Source: Opitutaceae bacterium
GTDB taxonomy: Bacteria; Verrucomicrobiota; Verrucomicrobiia; Opitutales; Opitutaceae
Direction: 5' to 3'
NCBI GenBank assembly: GCA_031282705.1
Contig: JAITDF010000585.1
Coordinates: 1 to 5,934, forward strand
Length of the DNA: 5,934 bases
The position numbers and the translations under genes were made by a program. The notes under the pieces were generated by a model. The model did not search any database. It saw nothing but the letters and a program-made list of their open reading frames with translations, and was not told the DNA's origin. Below are positions 5,017 through 5,934 of this stretch, piece by piece (position 1 is the first letter of the stretch; each line of letters starts with the position of its first letter).

Positions 5017-5904
5017 ATGCAAACCATCGGCGAACGACTTGAAGAAGCCCGCAAACGCAAAGGCATCACCATCCGCGAAGCCGCGGAAGCCATCAAAATC
5101 CGCAGCGAGTATCTCCAGAAATTCGAAAGCAACCAATACGACATCCGCCTGCCCGAAATCTATGTGCGCGGGTTTCTCCGCTCGTATGCCGGCTACCTGA
5201 AACTGTCCGCCGACAAAATCATCAGCGACTACAACGCGCTCGGCCCCTCCACCGCCGGCAAGTCGCGCCCGCCGCTGAACCGCGAAAGCTACGGCCACCT
5301 GGAGATATCGGTCGCCACCGCCCCGAGGGAAACGCCGCCCGCCGCCGCGCAGACCGTGCAGCAATCCGCCTCCGCGCAAGGCGGGGCCGGCCCGGCGGGG
5401 CCCGCCGACGCCGCCGCGCCGCGCAACCCCGTCACCTTTGTCCCGCGCCCGTCCGGCGGGCTGCCCATCGACAAAAAACTTCTCATCAAGGCCGGCGCCA
5501 TCGCCCTTGGCACGCTCGTCATCATCATCGTGCTGCTCTGGGCGGTTTTCGGCGGCCGCGCCGCGAAGACCGATGCCTCGTCCGCGCAGACCGCCGTGCC
5601 GGCCGAGATCTGGCTGCGTCCGCAGGCTGGCGAGCCCGTGCTCACGCTGGTGTCCAAAAACGGCCCCGTCTCCGTGAAAGCCGTCCCGGCGTCCGGCGGC
5701 GCCATCCTCTACCAAGGCATCATCCCGTCCGGCGAATCCCGCGCGATCCCGCGCCGCGGCGCGCTGCGCATCGAAGCCGAGCCGTTCCAGAACCTCGACA
5801 TGGAAATCGGCGGCACGCGTTACTCCATGCCCGAGCCGCGCCGGGCGGACGGCACGCGCGACACCGCGTCCATGCGCAGCGCCGCCGACGTCGCCGCGCC
5901 TTGA
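5017..5904 (+). CDS. RodZ-like helix-turn-helix and transmembrane protein
   Basis: The 295-residue product has RodZ architecture. An N-terminal HTH_25/Xre-like domain (2-73) includes IGERLEEARKRKGITIREAA at 4-23, IKIRSEYLQKFESNQY at 26-41 and LPEIYVRGFLRSYAGYL at 45-61. A Pro/Ala/Gly-rich linker (about 77-150) follows, then a basic flank KKLLIK (153-158), one membrane helix (about 157-178), and an extracytoplasmic beta-rich domain (about 190-270) resembling a divergent DUF4115. In well-studied bacteria RodZ binds MreB through the HTH domain and links the cytoskeleton to the elongation machinery; that role is inferred here. The HTH part most likely binds protein rather than DNA. ATG 5017 puts the HTH at the very N terminus, as in the family. 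The leader has no Shine-Dalgarno motif. The C-terminal 25 residues are charged and low complexity. The symbol is withheld because the C-terminal half is divergent and no mre genes are in view. Confidence 0.82.
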   Translation: MQTIGERLEEARKRKGITIREAAEAIKIRSEYLQKFESNQYDIRLPEIYVRGFLRSYAGYLKLSADKIISDYNALGPSTAGKSRPPLNRESYGHLEISVATAPRETPPAAAQTVQQSASAQGGAGPAGPADAAAPRNPVTFVPRPSGGLPIDKKLLIKAGAIALGTLVIIIVLLWAVFGGRAAKTDASSAQTAVPAEIWLRPQAGEPVLTLVSKNGPVSVKAVPASGGAILYQGIIPSGESRAIPRRGALRIEAEPFQNLDMEIGGTRYSMPEPRRADGTRDTASMRSAADVAAP

Positions 5905-5934
5905 GCATCCCCGCCCCCTCCGCCCCGCGCCGGC

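Noticed and set aside
4858..5715. Minus-strand open frame opposite the RodZ-like gene
   Set aside because: It is Gly/Arg/Ala-rich without motifs and entirely antisense to a gene with clear HTH and membrane segments.

Overview
This is a GC-rich window of about 5.9 kb from a bacterial chromosome, with strong C/G bias at third codon positions and very C-rich intergenic DNA. It carries six convincing protein-coding genes and no RNA gene, insertion sequence, CRISPR array or prophage that I can recognise. The combination of a DUF6250-type secreted protein, a rhombosortase-like rhomboid, a RodZ-like protein and pyrimidine-rich simple repeats between genes suggests Verrucomicrobiota, possibly Opitutaceae. 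That assignment is inference from general resemblance, not a search result.

Layout, left to right. Positions 1-117 are a simple-sequence leader: a 9-bp pyrimidine tandem repeat followed by a purine-only tract. Next comes nadC (quinolinate phosphoribosyltransferase, + strand, 126-1103), then about 170 bp of C-rich spacer with no gene, then a six-helix rhomboid-family membrane protease of rhombosortase type (+, 1278-1934). A short GC-rich hairpin region separates it from the convergent miaA (tRNA dimethylallyltransferase, - strand, 2030-2953). Only 14 bp from the miaA start codon, a divergent gene for a secreted DUF6250-like beta-sandwich protein begins (+, 2968-3744). It is followed after 35 bp by a YegS/DgkB-type lipid kinase starting at GTG (+, 3780-4721), probably co-transcribed. 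A 295-bp gap (4722-5016) holds a second pyrimidine-rich simple repeat and a TTGACA -35-like hexamer. The last gene is a RodZ-like HTH/transmembrane protein (+, 5017-5904).

The genes look like ordinary core functions: NAD synthesis, tRNA modification, lipid phosphorylation, cell-shape scaffolding and envelope proteolysis. They do not form an obvious pathway or a defence or mobile system. The envelope-related genes (rhomboid, secreted DUF6250 protein, lipid kinase, RodZ-like) make a loose theme only. No start codon has a clear, well-spaced Shine-Dalgarno sequence, so starts were chosen from protein conservation. I found no convincing undescribed system. The points most worth checking are an Asp in place of the usual oxyanion-hole Asn in the rhomboid, overlapping palindromes squeezed between the miaA and DUF6250 starts, a 45-bp internal duplication in nadC, and the two related pyrimidine-to-purine switch elements in the intergenic DNA.
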